Assembly: GCA_964508765.1 (NCBI GenBank)
Contig: CAZDVD010000007.1
Location: 49,172-113,171 of the forward strand
Length of the DNA: 64,000 nt
Direction: 5' to 3'
From: JABMPR01 sp964508765
GTDB taxonomy: Bacteria > Fidelibacterota > UBA8477 > JABMPR01
Below the pieces are notes generated by a model that did no database searches, was not told the DNA's origin, and was given only the letters and a program-made list of their open reading frames with translations. Position numbers and translations under genes: made by a program. Positions 44,061-51,614 of this stretch are shown piece after piece. How positions within the stretch are numbered: position 1 is the first letter of the stretch; the number at the start of each line of letters is the position of its first letter.

Positions 44061-47000
44061 TGTCTAAAAAACTACTTATTCTTTTCGTTCTCGGCCTGGT
44101 TGTTAATACCATTCAAGCCCAGGATTGTGCCTCCTGCCACCGTTCAAATGTACCCTCATTCCTCTCAAAACAATCCGGCATCTTTCAAAAAGCCGTGGGT
44201 GTTATGGACAAGGGACAGGTTCAGGTCAATACAGGAAATTTCGGTACACTCTCCAGCTTCCATGTCTATTTCACCAATGCCGTGCATTGGCCAGCCTCTG
44301 CAGCTTATGAACGCCAGTACTCTTTTGGATTGGGCTTCATGGTGGGCATCAACGAAAATGATGTCATCGAAACGGAAACCCAGAGCCAGTCAAAAATTGT
44401 GGATTGGCTGCCGCCAGATGATGCCCGTGGGCAAGAGTTCTCTGGTGAAGTGGTTGCAGAATCTGATGACACGCCCTTTATGGCCAGCAGTGATCTCACA
44501 CAGAGTTGGCCCGATTTGGGTTGGCCGGGATACTTCAGGGTGGATGTCAACAGTCTCACAGAAACCCAGCTGGATGAACATCCTCCTGCCTTGAGTCTGC
44601 CTGATGCTCCCAACCAATTCAGCTCTGATCGCGATCTGTTTGCCACCTATAATGATGCCCAGAACCCACAGGGCAGTCATGGTCTCACCGTGGAGCAAAC
44701 CGCTCATTCCTACGGACGCCCTTACGCCGAGGATATCGTATTTTGGGATTTGAAAATTTTCAATGATGGTGGCTCAGACCTGGACTCCATCTATATTGGT
44801 TTGTACGCCAAGTTCCGACCCGATTTTGACAACCATGACTACTTGAATTTTATCGACAGCGACAATGATGGTATCAAAGATCTGGTCTATGTCTATGATT
44901 TAAACAATACCCTGGATGGCGCCTGGACAGACACCGATGATCCACTTGGAATGGTGGGTCTGAAAGTATTTGATACTCCAGGACAACTCGGCATTACTGA
45001 TTTTCACCATTTCTCTCGAGAAGCCTCACCTGCCACAGACCAGGAAATGTGGGCCCTTATGAGCAGTAAAGAGGACTCCGAGCATCTTGTCGATTCACAA
45101 TACTATTTCCACGGCAGTAATTCACGGATTGATGATACGGGGCAGGATGCCACAACCATCGAATCCTACTACCCACCCTTTTCAGATGCTGGTGAACCAG
45201 CCCGCGTGGGAAATGGCATCAATTATGTGATTTCCTGTGGTCCTTTTGATTTGAAAGCTGATTCAATGACCACCCTTTCTTTTGGTCTCATTATGGGTGA
45301 TGCTGGCAGTGTCCCAGATAGCCCTGACACCACGGATCTCATGACAAATGTCCGCACTGCCCAGGACATGTATCGACTTTATTTCCAGGGTTCGGGACCT
45401 CCTGACCCCCCTGAAGTGCATGCCGTTCCAGGAGATGGTCAGGTTTCCCTCTACTGGGATGCCAGCGCAGAAAGCTCACGAGATGCCTGGACAGGCGATC
45501 AGGATTTTGAAGGCTATCGCATCTTTCGCAGTTCCGATGCCGGGCTGACCTGGGGTAGACCCGTCACCGACGCCTATGGCAATGCTGTGGGATATCACCC
45601 CATTGCCCAATTTGATTATACCAAAGAAGAAGACCTGGAACGCTATGGCGTAAATGTGGCTGGTCCAGATCCAGCTTTCCCTCAGAACCTGGGTGACAAC
45701 ACCGGTCTGTTTCACACCTTCACCGACTCCAATCTGGTGAATGGTGTTGAGTACTGGTATAGTGTCTCTGCCTATGACAGAGGCAACCAGGATGACCTTT
45801 CCAGTCCCACACAATCCTATATGAATGCCCAGGGACAATCCTGGCATGAGAAGCATACGGTTCGCGTCACGCCAGGTAAAATCGCCCTTGATTTAAGCTA
45901 TGGCGGACTGGCAGCACAGGGTGGCGTCTGTCAGGGGATTGTCACCGTGGAGGTGGAAGACCCAGATGTCCTCAAGGATTTAAATTATAAAATCGTTTTT
46001 GATAAAGCCACTATCACCATTGATGGAGAATCTATCTCCGGCATGGCAGCCTCTGTATTGAATGAAGCCAACGGTGACACCTTGGTGAATCAGCAGTTTG
46101 TTGTGGATGGCAGTGATGAAAACACCATCTCACTGGATGGATTATTGATCTATTTGGAGGGTCCGGGCACTGGCGTTGAAAGCCTGGGTTGGACCAAAGT
46201 GGCCGGTGACACCTGTACCTTTGACTGGCGCATTGAGAGCAAATATCCCAATCTGGTGCCTTCTGGACAAACCGTTGGCAGTGACGTGGAAACCTTCGAT
46301 GACTGGCGTCTCATTGTGGACTATCAAACAGGTGTGGAGGCAGCCTGGTTTGATGCATTTTCGCTGGATTACAGTGATCAAACCCAGCACTTACCCCTCC
46401 GAGCTGAAATAATCACCGATCCCGATAACCCCATTGATGTCACAGATCAACTCATTCTGGCAGAGTTTAGTCATGGCATGCCGGCTGAAGTTCGCCTCAT
46501 GTTTTACAGTCCCCTTGGTTGGGATTTGGAACCGGGTGGTCTGGGATATTTATCTGGTTCTGGTGGATGGTATGAAAAACATGTGGATATGCTCATCCTG
46601 GAAAAAATTGACACCGTTATGTACACAGTAGACGATACCACATTTATAGATGCTGTGAATTTTTCAATAAGCGATACGACGATAATTGATACCATACCCA
46701 ACTATCTCTACCTCCTGACCAACAACAAACCTGATACCTCTATCAATAAAGATTTTGAGACAAAGATTATTGAGGCTGCGGCCCCTTCTTCGGGAGATGA
46801 GTTCTCTATCTTTACCTACAAACCCTTCCGACCAGGAATAACCTATCATTTTAATCCTCTGAATGAGAAAGTTGCCAGCAGCGAGCCAGAGAATCCTCTT
46901 AGAGATGTCTATGTGGTGCCAGATCCTTATATTGTAACCAATGCCTGGGAAACCAATGAGTTTGGCAAAAAACTCATGTTTACCAACCTGCCATCAAACT

Positions 47001-47200
47001 GTACGATCAAGATATATACCCTCGTTGGAGAGCTTGTGGATACTGTAGAGCACGGGGGTGACAGTCAAACTAGCTCAGGCTATGCTTTCTGGAATATGCG
47101 CACCCGTAATGATCAATTTATTGCACCTGGTGTGTATCTCTACCATGCTGAAACACCAGATGGTCATGAGACGGTGGGAAGGTTTTTGGTGATCAAATGA
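44060..47200 (+). CDS. Large secreted protein with N-terminal CxxCH, FN3 and C-terminal sorting-like domain
   Basis: A 1046-residue exported protein of no recognised overall family. It has a signal peptide (MSKKLLILFVLGLVVNTIQAQ) followed at once by DCASCHRSN, a single CxxCH haem-c-type motif. The middle has a fibronectin-type-III region at about 440-590 (PPEVHAVPGDGQVSLYWDAS, FEGYRIFRSSDAG, GVEYWYSVSAYD). The C-terminus (CTIKIYTLVGELVD, GYAFWNMRTRNDQFIAPGVY) resembles the FlgD/T9SS type A sorting fold. There are several Asp-rich loops such as FIDSDNDGIKD that could bind calcium. The start at ATG 44060 overlaps the TonB receptor stop. It is probably a surface partner of that receptor. Confidence 0.75.
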   Translation: MSKKLLILFVLGLVVNTIQAQDCASCHRSNVPSFLSKQSGIFQKAVGVMDKGQVQVNTGNFGTLSSFHVYFTNAVHWPASAAYERQYSFGLGFMVGINENDVIETETQSQSKIVDWLPPDDARGQEFSGEVVAESDDTPFMASSDLTQSWPDLGWPGYFRVDVNSLTETQLDEHPPALSLPDAPNQFSSDRDLFATYNDAQNPQGSHGLTVEQTAHSYGRPYAEDIVFWDLKIFNDGGSDLDSIYIGLYAKFRPDFDNHDYLNFIDSDNDGIKDLVYVYDLNNTLDGAWTDTDDPLGMVGLKVFDTPGQLGITDFHHFSREASPATDQEMWALMSSKEDSEHLVDSQYYFHGSNSRIDDTGQDATTIESYYPPFSDAGEPARVGNGINYVISCGPFDLKADSMTTLSFGLIMGDAGSVPDSPDTTDLMTNVRTAQDMYRLYFQGSGPPDPPEVHAVPGDGQVSLYWDASAESSRDAWTGDQDFEGYRIFRSSDAGLTWGRPVTDAYGNAVGYHPIAQFDYTKEEDLERYGVNVAGPDPAFPQNLGDNTGLFHTFTDSNLVNGVEYWYSVSAYDRGNQDDLSSPTQSYMNAQGQSWHEKHTVRVTPGKIALDLSYGGLAAQGGVCQGIVTVEVEDPDVLKDLNYKIVFDKATITIDGESISGMAASVLNEANGDTLVNQQFVVDGSDENTISLDGLLIYLEGPGTGVESLGWTKVAGDTCTFDWRIESKYPNLVPSGQTVGSDVETFDDWRLIVDYQTGVEAAWFDAFSLDYSDQTQHLPLRAEIITDPDNPIDVTDQLILAEFSHGMPAEVRLMFYSPLGWDLEPGGLGYLSGSGGWYEKHVDMLILEKIDTVMYTVDDTTFIDAVNFSISDTTIIDTIPNYLYLLTNNKPDTSINKDFETKIIEAAAPSSGDEFSIFTYKPFRPGITYHFNPLNEKVASSEPENPLRDVYVVPDPYIVTNAWETNEFGKKLMFTNLPSNCTIKIYTLVGELVDTVEHGGDSQTSSGYAFWNMRTRNDQFIAPGVYLYHAETPDGHETVGRFLVIK

Positions 47201-48207
47201 GACGCCTACTCCTGCTTCTTTTCCTGACAACACTTGTTTATGCCGAGTTTGACAAAGTGGCCACGACGGCTGCCCCTTTCTTGAAACTGGGTGTGGGTGG
47301 ACGCGCTGCAGCCATGGGGGGTGGTTTTGTAGCTCTCGCAGATGATGGTAGCTCGCTCTTCTGGAATCCCGCTGGTATGCTGGGGGTTCAGGGTATGACG
47401 GCCATGGCCAGTCACAATGATTGGCTTCTGGATATTTCCCATGATTACCTCAGTGTAACCCTGCTCACGGATATCAATGGGCGTTTTGGATTCTCCGTTT
47501 CCGCTCTCACCATGGGTGATCAACCTGTTCGAACAATGGCCGCACCCGATGGCAATGGGTTGAGCTATAATGTTATGGATTTGGCGGTGAGCGTGGCTTA
47601 TGCCCGCCAGGTTACCGATCGACTTTCCATGGGTATGACCGGAAAATTTATCCAACTGAACGCTTACAACGAAACAGCTTCAACCCTGGCATTGGATGTA
47701 GGTTCTATTTTGCGCACAGACTTCTATGGTCTCAAGCTTGGGATGGCTCTAACCAACTTCGGTGGAGATTTTCAGTTTAGCGGTCGTGATTTGATTCTGA
47801 AAGCAGACCTAGATGATAAGATCAATGGGAATTATAGTTCTGATGTAGATCTCAGAACGGAGCCCTGGCCTCTACCCCTCATGATCCGGATTGGTGTGAG
47901 CATGGATATCATGGGTCCTGGAGAAGCGTTCTTGCCTAGCCAGAATAGCCGCATGACCCTGGCTCTGGATGTTGACCACCCCAATGATGGTCCGGAGCAT
48001 CTCAATTTTGGTGTGGAATACGCCGTCAAAGAAAAGGTCTATTTCCGGGCGGGATATCGTCACAACTATGAACAGGAGATGTTCACCATGGGTACCGGCG
48101 TTCAGCTTGATTTGAGATCCCACGGCAGAATTAAAATTGACTATGCTGTCAAGCCCATGGACGTTTTTGGCAACACCTCCATCCTCTCTGTAGAATTTTC
48201 TAAATAA
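47197..48207 (+). CDS. PorV/PorQ family outer-membrane protein
   Basis: A 336-residue barrel protein with a signal peptide (MRRLLLLLFLTTLVYA). The N-terminal motif FLKLGVGGRAAAMGGGFVAL, then ADDGSSLFWNPAGM, is the hallmark of the PorV/UPF0164 group, related to FadL-type barrels. Length and motifs match PorV, the T9SS shuttle protein that brings substrates to the sortase PorU. The role in type IX secretion is inferred from the neighbouring sorting-domain protein. The gene overlaps the preceding stop by four bases (ATGA), so it closes a coupled operon. Confidence 0.88.
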   Translation: MRRLLLLLFLTTLVYAEFDKVATTAAPFLKLGVGGRAAAMGGGFVALADDGSSLFWNPAGMLGVQGMTAMASHNDWLLDISHDYLSVTLLTDINGRFGFSVSALTMGDQPVRTMAAPDGNGLSYNVMDLAVSVAYARQVTDRLSMGMTGKFIQLNAYNETASTLALDVGSILRTDFYGLKLGMALTNFGGDFQFSGRDLILKADLDDKINGNYSSDVDLRTEPWPLPLMIRIGVSMDIMGPGEAFLPSQNSRMTLALDVDHPNDGPEHLNFGVEYAVKEKVYFRAGYRHNYEQEMFTMGTGVQLDLRSHGRIKIDYAVKPMDVFGNTSILSVEFSK

Positions 48208-48228
48208 CCTAAGGTCCAATCCAGAGAA

Positions 48229-48323
48229 GTCATCGCGAGCATAGCGAAGCGATCTCAATATTTTGATTACCCAAGAATTCGGAGATTGCCACGACCTTCA
48301 CTTCGCTCAAGTCTCGCAATTAC
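48229..48323. repeat. GTCATTGCGAG-type repeat, inverted pair
   Basis: A short copy (48229-48256, GTCATCGCGAGC to GCGATCTC) is followed by a reverse-oriented copy (48282-48323). The reverse complement of the second starts GTAATTGCGAG and ends GTGGCAATCTC. The arrangement could fold into a long hairpin between the convergent PorV and menG genes, serving as a bidirectional terminator. Confidence 0.75.
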
Positions 48324-48349
48324 TGAGGGGGTGTGTCACCCTGATCCGG

Positions 48350-48475
48350 CGGCTGAGCTTGTCGAAGCCAGAGGGTACTCACCAAGTTGTGGACATTTCG
48401 ATAAGCTCAATGTCCCAATAATCCACTGCCATTGTCTTGCTGATGTGGAATGCTGAGTTTATCGAAGTGCACTCA
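48350..48475. repeat. AGCTTGTCGAAG-type dispersed repeat
   Basis: Three related units follow one another: GCTGAGCTTGTCGAAG near 48352, its inverted form CGATAAGCTCA near 48400, and GCTGAGTTTATCGAAG near 48450. They make the rest of this 320-base gap noncoding. Confidence 0.65.
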
Positions 48476-48527
48476 AAGCAGACACACTATAATTAAAGGT
48501 TCGTTGTAAAAGGAATAGTAGAGCGGC

Positions 48528-49247
48528 TTACTTTATTCCACGGTAAATAGCAGTAATCCCAAATGTCAGATCGCGGTAATCTACATGATGAAAACCCTCG
48601 TTGGTAAGCAGGCCCTTGAAATCACTCCGATCTGGAAAATGTCTCACAGACTCAGGCAAATAGGTATAGGCAGACTTGTTGGACATCATCCCCGCCAGCT
48701 TGGGCAGGATATGATCAAAGTAAAAGCGGTAGAGCCGGCCAAAAAACCAGCCCTGGGGTTCTGAAAACTCAAGAATAGAAAGTCGTCCACCTGGTTTTAG
48801 GACACGGTAAAATTCGCTGAGAGCAGCAGAAATCGTCCCCACATTACGGATTCCATAACTGATACTGAGCGCGTCAAAGGTGTTATCCTGGAAAGGCAGG
48901 TTTTCAGCATCACCTTGAACTACTTCGAACTTCTCAGCCAGACCACGTCTATCAATTTTCTGCTTGGCCAACTCCAGCATATTGAAAGAGAAGTCCAACC
49001 CCATCACCTCGATGTCGGCAGTCTTCAAGGCAGCAAAACCCTGGTCTCCCGTGCCGCAGGCTACATCCAGAAGGATATGTCCATCTTCTAACTCAAGGGC
49101 CTTGACGGACTGTTTTCGCCAATACAGATCGATACCCAGACTCAGGAAGTGATTTAAAAAATCATAGCGACCGGCAATCCCATCAAACATGGACTGCACC
49201 TGAGTTTTTTTCTCATCACCACTATGTAGAAATTCTGAATCGGACAT
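48528..49247 (-). CDS. menG: Demethylmenaquinone/ubiquinone methyltransferase (MenG/UbiE)
   Basis: A 239-residue SAM-dependent methyltransferase. It opens with the family signature MFDGIAGRYDFLNHFLSLGI, then DLYWRK, the SAM-binding LLDVACGTGDQGFAAL, GLDFSFNMLELAK, DAENLPFQDNTFDALSISYG, and the UbiE C-terminal motif FRVLKPGG-like region (FYRVLKPGGRLSILEFSEP). It methylates the quinone ring in the last step of menaquinone synthesis; menaquinone is the expected quinone in this type of organism. The ATG at 49247 was chosen because AAAGG lies just upstream; the open frame extends to 49277. It stands alone between two repeat-filled gaps. Confidence 0.93.
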   Translation of the reverse strand: MSDSEFLHSGDEKKTQVQSMFDGIAGRYDFLNHFLSLGIDLYWRKQSVKALELEDGHILLDVACGTGDQGFAALKTADIEVMGLDFSFNMLELAKQKIDRRGLAEKFEVVQGDAENLPFQDNTFDALSISYGIRNVGTISAALSEFYRVLKPGGRLSILEFSEPQGWFFGRLYRFYFDHILPKLAGMMSNKSAYTYLPESVRHFPDRSDFKGLLTNEGFHHVDYRDLTFGITAIYRGIK

Positions 49248-49331
49248 GTCGACCTTTCTTTGGTTCCTTGCCCACAATCTTTATGGTCAAGCCAGTGTTT
49301 CCAAGCAAATAAGAAGGGGTTTACCTCTCCA

Positions 49332-49391
49332 GTCATTGCGAGCGAGCCCTTCGACTTCGCTCAGGACAAGTTTCACGAGCGTGGCAATCTC
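49332..49391. repeat. GTCATTGCGAG-type dispersed repeat, copy 2
   Basis: A 60-base element identical at 57 of 60 positions to the copy at 32174-32233. It lies in the 345-base divergent gap between menG and the dienelactone hydrolase gene. Confidence 0.85.
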
Positions 49392-49427
49392 CGAATCCTT
49401 GGGAAATGGATGGATCGAGATCGCCGC

Positions 49428-49470
49428 GCTACGCCCGCCTTCCTGCAAGTACGCAGTACGGCGGACAGGC
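49428..49470. repeat. Dispersed hairpin repeat, copy 2 (inverted)
   Basis: The reverse complement of the unit at 81-121, with both 16-base ends conserved apart from the centre. It follows directly on the GTCATTGCGAG element, so two repeat families are nested in the same gap. Confidence 0.75.
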
Positions 49471-49592
49471 TCGCGAAAACGGGTAGGGAGAATTTTTCCA
49501 GGTATCTACTTTCTGTCTCCTTTTATACGAGTTTTCCCCGTCTAAATTTGATGGCCCTGAAATATGAATTTCTGGCAAAGAGGAGGTTCAAA

Positions 49593-50330
49593 ATGAAACA
49601 TATCATCATGACCTTAATCATGTTTAGTCTTGTCCTGGCAGGTAATCCTACAGGCAAAAACATTACCTATAAAATCGATGGCGATAAATACGAGGGCTAT
49701 TACATAAGCCCGTCTCCTGAGGCGCCACTTGTCCTTATTGTCCATGACTGGGATGGTCTCACAGAATATGAAGTCAAACGTGCCGGGATGCTGGCTGATC
49801 TTGGGTATGCTGTTTTTGCAGCTGACCTCTATGGTAAAGGTATCCGCCCCACTGAATTCAAGGACAAACACGCCAGAGCCACAGAGCTTTACCAGGACAG
49901 AGCTAAAATGCGCACCAGGTTAAGAGGTGCCTTGAAAGCAGCTAAAAAACAAAAAGCCAATGTGGATAATGCCGTGGCTATTGGATATTGCTTTGGTGGT
50001 ACTGCCATTCTGGAGTATGCACGTGCCGGAGCAACCCTGAAGGGTTTCGTCACCTTCCACGGTGGACTGGACACCCCGGAGGGTGAAGACTACTCACAGA
50101 CCAAAGGCGAAATCCTGGTTTTCCACGGATCTGCCGATGCTTCTGTGAGCATGGAAGATTTTGCTCATCTCGCCGTTGAACTTGAAACCCATAAAGTGCC
50201 CCATGAAATGATTGCTTATAGCGGTGCGCCTCACGCCTTCACTGTTTTTGGCTCAGACCGTTATCGCGCTGACGCAGACAAAAAATCATGGAACAGATTT
50301 ACCCAATTCCTCACAGAGATTTTAGACTAA
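49593..50330 (+). CDS. Dienelactone hydrolase family protein, exported
   Basis: A 245-residue alpha/beta hydrolase with a short signal peptide (MKHIIMTLIMFSLVLAG). The catalytic triad of dienelactone hydrolase is present: nucleophile Cys in AIGYCFGGTAIL, Asp in VFHGSADASVS, and His in YSGAPHAFTVFG. The oxyanion region is LVIVHDWDGLTEYE. In exported DLH proteins the natural substrate is usually unknown, so ester or lactone hydrolysis is all that can be said. A strong Shine-Dalgarno (AGAGGAGG) lies upstream of ATG 49593. Longer open frames upstream run through the dispersed repeats and are not real. The lipid desaturase homologue follows 19 bases later. Confidence 0.9.
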   Translation: MKHIIMTLIMFSLVLAGNPTGKNITYKIDGDKYEGYYISPSPEAPLVLIVHDWDGLTEYEVKRAGMLADLGYAVFAADLYGKGIRPTEFKDKHARATELYQDRAKMRTRLRGALKAAKKQKANVDNAVAIGYCFGGTAILEYARAGATLKGFVTFHGGLDTPEGEDYSQTKGEILVFHGSADASVSMEDFAHLAVELETHKVPHEMIAYSGAPHAFTVFGSDRYRADADKKSWNRFTQFLTEILD

Positions 50331-50349
50331 GGATTTACTCATCAATAAT

Positions 50350-51063
50350 TTGAATATCAAACAGTCGCAGTTTAATGCTGCCATGGAACGGTATCGCTCC
50401 AACAAGATTTACACCTCCTTCGGCAAGCTAGTTGCGACCCTGAATGTGTCACTACAAGCCGCACTTCTGTATTTTATTTGGGATGTCCAGTTGGGTTTGA
50501 TCGTTCATTTCCTGGCCTTTATTATTGCTTATGTTTTAACGGATTTTCTCAATGGTGTGGTGCACATGATCATGGATCACAAGGAAGACTACGACTCGTT
50601 CTATGGTCCCCTGGTAGCCAACTTTCACCTCCACCACCAGACCCCCAAATACACGAGGCGACCTCTGCCCGTGATCTACTTCAATGAGACCGGCACAAAA
50701 ATCTGGTTGGTACCATTTCTGGTATTGGTGCTCTTTTTTGTCGTGAATGCCAGCCTCAGTCCTTTTGTTCTTTACCTGCTGGTATATATCGGAATCCTCT
50801 CTTCAGTGGCTGAAGTCTCCCACTATCTATGTCATACCTCCAAGTCAAAAACAGCTCGTTTCCTGGTTCGTATGGGACTTCTGCTTTCCATGAAGCACCA
50901 TGCCCCACACCATGCGGCAGATAACCTGAACTATGCCTTTTTGAATGGCATGAGCGATCCTCTGATCAACCTTATTGCCAGAACCTTTTTCAAGGGTTAT
51001 AAAAAAACAACTGACTTACACTTCGCCCACTATGCCAGCGGGGCTGGAGCAAATCAGCGTTAG
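50350..51063 (+). CDS. CarF/PEDS1 (TMEM189)-type lipid desaturase homologue
   Basis: A 237-residue membrane protein with about four hydrophobic segments. Histidine motifs match the Lipid_desat (TMEM189/CarF) family: a first His in TDFLNGVVHMIMDH (family: GLVHW..D), FHLHHQTPKY then FNETG (family: FREHHIDP and IETNG), VSHYLCH, and MKHHAPHHAADNLNYAFLNG (family: KHHRIHH). The human and Myxococcus proteins insert the vinyl-ether double bond that turns plasmanyl into plasmenyl lipids (plasmalogens). The eight-His set suggests an active di-iron enzyme here. The start is uncertain: TTG at 50350 or ATG at 50383. It is packed between the dienelactone hydrolase and a DUF3859 gene. The substrate is inferred from family only. 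Confidence 0.8.
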   Translation: MNIKQSQFNAAMERYRSNKIYTSFGKLVATLNVSLQAALLYFIWDVQLGLIVHFLAFIIAYVLTDFLNGVVHMIMDHKEDYDSFYGPLVANFHLHHQTPKYTRRPLPVIYFNETGTKIWLVPFLVLVLFFVVNASLSPFVLYLLVYIGILSSVAEVSHYLCHTSKSKTARFLVRMGLLLSMKHHAPHHAADNLNYAFLNGMSDPLINLIARTFFKGYKKTTDLHFAHYASGAGANQR

Positions 51064-51068
51064 GTTTT

Positions 51069-51482
51069 ATGGCAAAACCCAAGAGCACATGGAAAATGCA
51101 GAGCTGGGGGCTTTATACGGCCTGGGATCGACAGGCGAAAACGCTTCCAGAAATCCAGGATTTCACTGAAGAGATACCGGCCATTCCAGGTGTTGAATTT
51201 GGATACATCCTTCAGATCAAAAAGGCCCGGGGGAAACAGATTCATTTCACCATTGAGCATCCACCTTTTCCCGACGAAAATGGTCAAGCCGCGCCATCGT
51301 TTACAGGTGACATCTATGTTCGAAGTAATGATTGGTACTTTTTCCTGGGCGATACCGTCTGGGAGCCAATAGCAGATAAATGTGGCCCCTGGCGTCTCAT
51401 CATTGAGCTTGAAACTGAGATCATATCAGATAAGACCTTTATAATCAAAAAAGTGGAAGATGATCTGATAAAAAAGCATTAG
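51069..51482 (+). CDS. DUF3859 family protein
   Basis: A 137-residue soluble protein. It matches DUF3859, with an N-terminal SWGLYTAWDRQAK and IPAIPGVEFGYILQIKKARG, then the central HFTIEHPPFPDENGQ, DWYFFLGDTVWEPI and GPWRLIIELE. The family's function is unknown. There is no signal peptide. It lies five bases after the desaturase homologue and shares its operon. A terminator-like hairpin follows. Confidence 0.8.
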   Translation: MAKPKSTWKMQSWGLYTAWDRQAKTLPEIQDFTEEIPAIPGVEFGYILQIKKARGKQIHFTIEHPPFPDENGQAAPSFTGDIYVRSNDWYFFLGDTVWEPIADKCGPWRLIIELETEIISDKTFIIKKVEDDLIKKH

Positions 51483-51506
51483 ACATCTCAACCTTTGATT
51501 TTTAGA

Positions 51507-51540
51507 CGGACCAGGGTTATCTGTTTCTTGGTCCTTGTTC
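51507..51540 (+). terminator. Probable terminator after the DUF3859 gene
   Basis: GGACCAG at 51508-51514 and TTGGTCC at 51528-51534 form a stem with one G-U pair, followed by a short T-rich tail (TTGTTC). Confidence 0.6.
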
Positions 51541-51614
51541 AACTGGCGTGTATAGCACCTGGTCTTTTATTAAATCTATGATTAATCACTCGAGATAGTT
51601 AAATTTATAGTAAA

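Noticed and set aside
49260..49592. N-terminal extension of the dienelactone hydrolase frame to 49260
   Set aside because: It runs through two dispersed repeats, and a strong ribosome-binding site with signal peptide sits at 49593.
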